From Caulobacterales bacterium (lineage in GTDB: Bacteria > Pseudomonadota > Alphaproteobacteria > Caulobacterales > Caulobacteraceae), in contig JAEKKJ010000011.1 in assembly GCA_019510435.1 (NCBI GenBank), positions 51,252-115,251 on the forward strand: a stretch of DNA of 64,000 bases, written 5' to 3'. A model generated the notes under the pieces. The model made no database searches. It was not told the origin of the DNA and saw only the letters and a list, made by a program, of their open reading frames with translations. This document shows positions 60,161-64,000 of this stretch, in pieces (within the stretch, counting starts at the first letter, position 1; each line of letters opens with the position of its first letter). The position numbers and the translations under genes were made by a program.

Positions 60161-61539
60161 GAGGCGGCCACCCGCTGCGAGAGGTCCACCCGGTCGTCCT
60201 TCAGCTTCTCGGCCACCAGGAACGCCAGCTCCAGCGCCTGCTCGCCGTTGAGGCGCGGGTCGCAGTGGGTGTGGTAGCGGTCAGCGAGGTCGCCCTCCCC
60301 CACCGCCCGCGCGCCGCCCAGGCACTCGGTGACGTTCTGGCCGGTCATCTCCAGGTGGACGCCGCCGGGGTGCACGCCCTCGGCCTTGCAGATGTCCACG
60401 AAGGACTTCACCTCGGACAGGATCCGGTCGAAGGGCCGGGTCTTGTAGCCGGTGTTGGCGGTGAGCGTGTTGCCGTGCATCGGGTCGATCGCCCAGACCA
60501 CCTGGCGGCCGGCGGCCTTGGTCGCCTGCAAGAGGCGCGGCAACCGGCCCTCGATCTTGTCGTAGCCGAACCGGCCGTAGAGCGTCAGGCGGCCGGGCTC
60601 GTCCTTGGGGTTCAGGGCGTCGATCAGGCGCAGCAGCTCGTCAGGCTCCAGCGTCGGGCCCACCTTCACGCCGATCGGGTTCTTGATCCCGCGGAAGAAC
60701 TCCACGTGCGCCCCGTCCAGCTGGCGGGTGCGCTCGCCGATCCACAGAAGGTGCGCCGAGGTGTCGTACCACTCGCCCGAGGTGCTATCGACGCGGGTCA
60801 TCGCCTCCTCGAAGCCCAGCAGCAGGCCCTCGTGGGAGGTGAAGAACTCCACCCGGTGCATCTCGGGATGGGTCTCGGGCGTCACGCCGATCGCCGCCAT
60901 GAAGGTCAGGCTCTCGGAGATCTTCTCGGAAAGTTCGCGGTATCGCGCGCCCTGCGGGCTGTCGTTCACGAAGCCCAGGGTCCAGCGGTGGATGTTGTAC
61001 AGGTCGGCATAGCCGCCGCCCGCGAAGGCCCGCAGCAGGTTCAGCGTCGAGGACGACTGGGCGTAGGCCTGCAGCAGGCGCTGCGGATCCGGCGTGCGCG
61101 ACTCAGGCGTGAACTCCATGCCGTTGATGTTGTCGCCGCGGTAGCTGGGCAGCTCGACGTCGCCGATGCGCTCCACGGCCGAGGAACGCGGCTTGCCGAA
61201 CTGGCCGGCCATGCGCCCCACCTTCACCACCGGCTTGCCGCCGGCGAAGGTCAGCACCACCGCCATCTGCAGGATCAGGCGGAAGGTGTCGCGGATGTTG
61301 TCGGCGTGGAATTCCTTGAAGCTCTCGGCGCAGTCGCCGCCCTGCAGGAGGAAGGCCTTGCCGGCCGCGACATCGCCAAGGAGGCTTTTCAGGCGGCGCG
61401 CCTCGCCTGCAAACACCAGCGGCGGCATCCGGCGCAGGGTGGTCTCAACCTGCGAAAGCTCGGCCATGTCCGGATAGTCGGACGGCACGTGCTTGGCGGG
61501 TTTTGCTCTCCAGGATGCAGGGGTCCAAGGCTGGGTCAT
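60154..61539 (-). CDS. 3-deoxy-7-phosphoheptulonate synthase, class II
   Basis: This enzyme condenses phosphoenolpyruvate and erythrose 4-phosphate, the first step of aromatic amino-acid synthesis. The 461-residue protein is of the plant/mycobacterial type II family: [40 protein letters not shown] and [18 protein letters not shown] are all present. Allosteric control by aromatic compounds is likely but not visible. Hairpins follow its stop. Confidence 0.96.
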   Translation of the reverse strand: MTQPWTPASWRAKPAKHVPSDYPDMAELSQVETTLRRMPPLVFAGEARRLKSLLGDVAAGKAFLLQGGDCAESFKEFHADNIRDTFRLILQMAVVLTFAGGKPVVKVGRMAGQFGKPRSSAVERIGDVELPSYRGDNINGMEFTPESRTPDPQRLLQAYAQSSSTLNLLRAFAGGGYADLYNIHRWTLGFVNDSPQGARYRELSEKISESLTFMAAIGVTPETHPEMHRVEFFTSHEGLLLGFEEAMTRVDSTSGEWYDTSAHLLWIGERTRQLDGAHVEFFRGIKNPIGVKVGPTLEPDELLRLIDALNPKDEPGRLTLYGRFGYDKIEGRLPRLLQATKAAGRQVVWAIDPMHGNTLTANTGYKTRPFDRILSEVKSFVDICKAEGVHPGGVHLEMTGQNVTECLGGARAVGEGDLADRYHTHCDPRLNGEQALELAFLVAEKLKDDRVDLSQRVAASI

Positions 61540-61629
61540 GACGCTTCTCGGGAACCGCCGGTTTTGGCGGGCCGGGCGTTTTACTCGCTTAGGCCTCCAG
61601 CGTCGATGGGCTTGGCCGTCGCGCCGGCC

Positions 61630-62418
61630 TTATCGGCGGATGAGGGCCAGGACGGCCTGGTGCAGGCTGGTGTCGCCGCTGGTCCGCGCGGCCGCCTCGC
61701 GGAACCAGGGCGCGGCGCTGGCGGCCAACTGGGCGCGGGTCTGGAAGGTGGCCATGTGGTTGGTGCCCTCGAGCGCCAGGGTGGTGGTGGCAAAGCCCTC
61801 GGCGTCGAGGTCCGCGCGGGCGGGGCCCAGGTGGTGGGCCTGGTGGTGGTGCTCGTCCATGAACGACAGCAGGAGCAGGCCGCCGGGCCGCAGGATGCGG
61901 GCCAGCTCCGCCAGCCACAGCCCCTGGGCCGCCCGGCTGAGGTGGGTGAACACCGACTGGGCGATGATCCCGTCCACCGCGCCGTCGGCGAGGTCCAGTG
62001 GCGGCGAGAAGCCGGAGACGCGGAAGTCGCCGGGCAGGTGACGCGCGGACCAGCCGACCGTCAGCGCATCCACGTCGCGCCCCAGCACCTGGGCCGAGGT
62101 GTGGCGCGGCAGGTGGCGCGAGATGCGGCCGCAGCCGCAGCCCCAGTCCAGCACCGTCCGCGCTTCGGACAGCGGCGCGCCGGCGTCCGCCGCGATGGCC
62201 GCGTAGACGCCCGCGTGGTCCAGGCCGGTCTCGTAGAACTGACGCCAGTCCGCATGGCCCACCACCCGCACCATGTGCAGCCGGTCCGGCAGCGGCAGGC
62301 CGTCGGGCGCGGCGGCCGGCGGCGGTGGCCCGCCCCAGGCGCGCATCCGCTCACGCAGCCGGAAGGCCGGGCGCAGCAGGCCGGTGGCCGCCAGAACGGT
62401 GCGAAGCGCGCTCGACAT
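61630..62418 (-). CDS. Class I SAM-dependent methyltransferase
   Basis: The 262-residue protein has the SAM-binding motif VLDWGCGCGRISRHL, then a Asp-containing strand (VLGRDVD) and DGIIAQSVFTHLS with LARILRPGGLLLLSF, the typical class I layout of small-molecule methyltransferases. An N-terminal segment of about 90 residues is unassigned. The substrate is unknown. ATG 62418 is preferred over the longer frame. Confidence 0.88.
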   Translation of the reverse strand: MSSALRTVLAATGLLRPAFRLRERMRAWGGPPPPAAAPDGLPLPDRLHMVRVVGHADWRQFYETGLDHAGVYAAIAADAGAPLSEARTVLDWGCGCGRISRHLPRHTSAQVLGRDVDALTVGWSARHLPGDFRVSGFSPPLDLADGAVDGIIAQSVFTHLSRAAQGLWLAELARILRPGGLLLLSFMDEHHHQAHHLGPARADLDAEGFATTTLALEGTNHMATFQTRAQLAASAAPWFREAAARTSGDTSLHQAVLALIRR

Positions 62419-62502
62419 CGGGTCTCCCAGCGCCGTCTTCCACGTGGAAGTCCCGCCGCAGACGCAGGGTCTTAGAGCCCCGCGCGGCGGGATCAAGCGG
62501 CT

Positions 62503-63693
62503 TCAGGCGGTGGGCGTAGCGGAGATCGGCGAGGCGCGGCGGCTCAGGGCGACGATCACCGCCACCAGCGCCCCGAGCGCCAGCCACCATTCCTGCCAGA
62601 TGCCGAAGCTGACCAGGCCGAACAGCAGGTAGACCGCCGCCGAGCCCATGGCGCCGGCGGCCACGCTGTCGCGCCGAGACCCAGCCAGGCTCCACAGGAG
62701 GGTCAGCCAGACCAGCGCCGCCAGGGCCGCGCCCACCACCCCGAGCTCCAGCCAGAGCTGCAGGGCGCCATTGTGCGGGTGCAGCTGGATCAGCGGCGTG
62801 AAGGTGCGGCTGGCGTCCAGGCCCCAGCCCGTCCGCGGCCGCTGGCCGATGAAGCGGCAGGCCGCGTCCCAGTAGCCCAGCCGCTCCGCCCAGGAGAGCG
62901 GCACCTTTTGCGCCAGGCCCAGGGCCTGGGAAACCGCGCCGACGAAGGGCATCAGCAGGATCATGGCCACGGCCAGCAGGCCCGCCGCCTTGGGGCCGCG
63001 GTCCGGCCAGGTCCAGGCCACGCCGGCCGCGAGCACCGCCAGGCCCACGGCCAGGACGGGGGCATCGGCCAGGAAGATGTGCGCCTCGACCGCCGCGCCC
63101 AGCGCCATCGGGATCGCCAGCCACCATGGAGCCCCGGCCCGCGCGCCGGCCGCAGCCGCCACTGGCCACAGCAGCGCCAGGACGAAGCTGCCCTGGGCCA
63201 GGTTCTTGCGGGCGTAGGGGAACTCCATCGGGGTATGCAGCGCGGCGCGCACGCCGCGGTAGAGGGCGGCATCGCTCAGGGCCTCGACCGCGAGGATCAC
63301 GCCCAGGGCGGCGAGGCCCCAGGCCAGGATCTGCAACGCCATTCGCGCCCGCCGCGGGTCCGCCCGGCGCGCGCCCGCCACCGCCGCCCCATAGAGCAGC
63401 AGCTGGAAGGCGAGCTTGAGCGCCGTCGCGCCCTGCACTGACCGGGGATGGAAGCGGCTCCAGATGGTGGAGAGCGCCGCCCAGGCCAGCAGCGACAGCA
63501 GCAGCACGGCCAGCAGCCCGTCCCGACGCTCCAGCCGCAGCGCCGGCAGGCAGAGGAGCCCCGCCAGCGCCAGCAGGGGCGCAAAGCCCAGCGGCCCGAA
63601 CCAGCCCAGCAAAGGGGTCAGGCCGGCCGCCCCCACGAGCACGCCGCCGTAGAGTCTCGAGAGCCGGTCTTCCCGGCCGGCGTTTGCGGTCAC
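62503..63693 (-). CDS. O-antigen ligase/polymerase-like membrane protein
   Basis: The 396-residue protein has about ten to twelve membrane helices and a conserved periplasmic-loop motif near PRTGWGLDASRTFTPLIQLHPHNGALQLWLELG, which is the Wzy_C pattern of O-antigen ligases (WaaL) and related polymerases. GTG 63693 overlaps the glutathione reductase stop as GTGA. Whether it acts on lipopolysaccharide or another glycan is unknown. Confidence 0.85.
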   Translation of the reverse strand: MTANAGREDRLSRLYGGVLVGAAGLTPLLGWFGPLGFAPLLALAGLLCLPALRLERRDGLLAVLLLSLLAWAALSTIWSRFHPRSVQGATALKLAFQLLLYGAAVAGARRADPRRARMALQILAWGLAALGVILAVEALSDAALYRGVRAALHTPMEFPYARKNLAQGSFVLALLWPVAAAAGARAGAPWWLAIPMALGAAVEAHIFLADAPVLAVGLAVLAAGVAWTWPDRGPKAAGLLAVAMILLMPFVGAVSQALGLAQKVPLSWAERLGYWDAACRFIGQRPRTGWGLDASRTFTPLIQLHPHNGALQLWLELGVVGAALAALVWLTLLWSLAGSRRDSVAAGAMGSAAVYLLFGLVSFGIWQEWWLALGALVAVIVALSRRASPISATPTA

Positions 63694-64000
63694 GCGACCT
63701 GGCCCAGGGCGGGCGGCATGTATTTCTCGCGCAGGGTCACCAGTTCCTCGGCCAGGGTCGGGTGCACGGCGCAGGTGGAATCCCACTGCGGCTTGGTCAC
63801 GCCCATCTTCAGCGCGATGGCCGCCATCTGGATGATCTCCGGCGCGTCGGGCGAGACCACGTGGCAGCCCAGGATCCGCTCGCTGCCCTGCTCCACCACC
63901 AGCTTCACCAGGGCGCGCTGGTGCCCGCCATAGAAGGTCTCCTTCATAGGCCGGAACTTGGCGAGATAGACGTCGACCTTGCCGTGCTTGTGGCGCGCCT
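63690..64000 (-). CDS. gor: Glutathione-disulfide reductase, C-terminal part (cut by window edge)
   Basis: The visible C-terminal dimerisation domain of a pyridine-nucleotide disulfide reductase contains FYGGHQRALVKLVVE, ILGCHVVSPDAPEIIQ, and the catalytic CAVHPTLAEELV with the His-Glu pair. Glutathione reductase is the most likely member in this arrangement; other flavin disulfide reductases share the domain. The start lies beyond 64000. Confidence 0.85.
   Translation of the reverse strand, partial: ARHKHGKVDVYLAKFRPMKETFYGGHQRALVKLVVEQGSERILGCHVVSPDAPEIIQMAAIALKMGVTKPQWDSTCAVHPTLAEELVTLREKYMPPALGQVA

Overview
The window is GC-rich, gene-dense chromosomal DNA from an alphaproteobacterium of the Caulobacteraceae, most likely Phenylobacterium or a close relative of Caulobacter. 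This rests on gene content and order: dksA-fliX-flgI-cheL-flbY, a tatABC-scpBA-nagZ-ftsN-dgt block, a DipM-type LysM/LytM protein next to pcm and surE, a single-Cys DksA, a sigma54-type flagellar promoter and a GTTC-N7-GTTC LexA box before uvrA. No rRNA, tRNA, CRISPR, prophage or conventional insertion sequence was seen.

Layout. 1-5.2 kb: LOG-family protein (cut by the window edge), hydrolase, LysR regulator, NAD synthetase, dksA. 5.3-7.8 kb: flagellar cluster with fliX divergent from flgI-cheL-flbY. 8-17.5 kb: metabolic and accessory genes, including a lumazine synthase behind an FMN riboswitch whose Shine-Dalgarno lies in a hairpin, an ABC-F ATPase, a glycosyltransferase and an OPT transporter. 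17.5-26 kb: an L,D-transpeptidase apparently started by CTG and coupled to a Ser-rich secreted protein, uvrA, a DUF559 nuclease-like gene inside an inverted repeat, GST and trmFO. 26-31 kb: the yajC-secD-secF cluster with bacterial relatives of the mitochondrial complex I assembly factors NDUFAF3 and NDUFAF6. 31-44.5 kb: envelope, division and segregation genes (dipM, pcm, surE, serS, tatABC, scpAB, nagZ, ftsN), dgt and erpA. 44.5-64 kb: housekeeping and accessory genes (xthA, ilvD, a TonB-dependent receptor, glutathione peroxidase, MATE exporter, type II DAHP synthase, O-antigen ligase-like protein and the end of glutathione reductase).

The most unusual structure is a family of paired inverted repeat units (family A), each ending in a TCCCTCCCC/GGGGAGGGA hairpin, found at six places and always within about 1-15 bp of a stop codon. 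Five copies enclose only a short spacer. In the sixth, after uvrA, the same two units enclose a DUF559 gene whose stop codon lies inside the right repeat. This looks like one gene-bearing element with several non-coding derivatives, comparable in logic to REP/RAYT systems but with a Vsr-like nuclease fold in place of a transposase. That role is inference. Three other palindromic intergenic families (B, C, D) are also present, one nested inside another.

Starts were moved downstream from the longest open frame where a Shine-Dalgarno, a stop/start overlap or family length supported it. Function calls come from recognisable motifs and context only; no database search was run.
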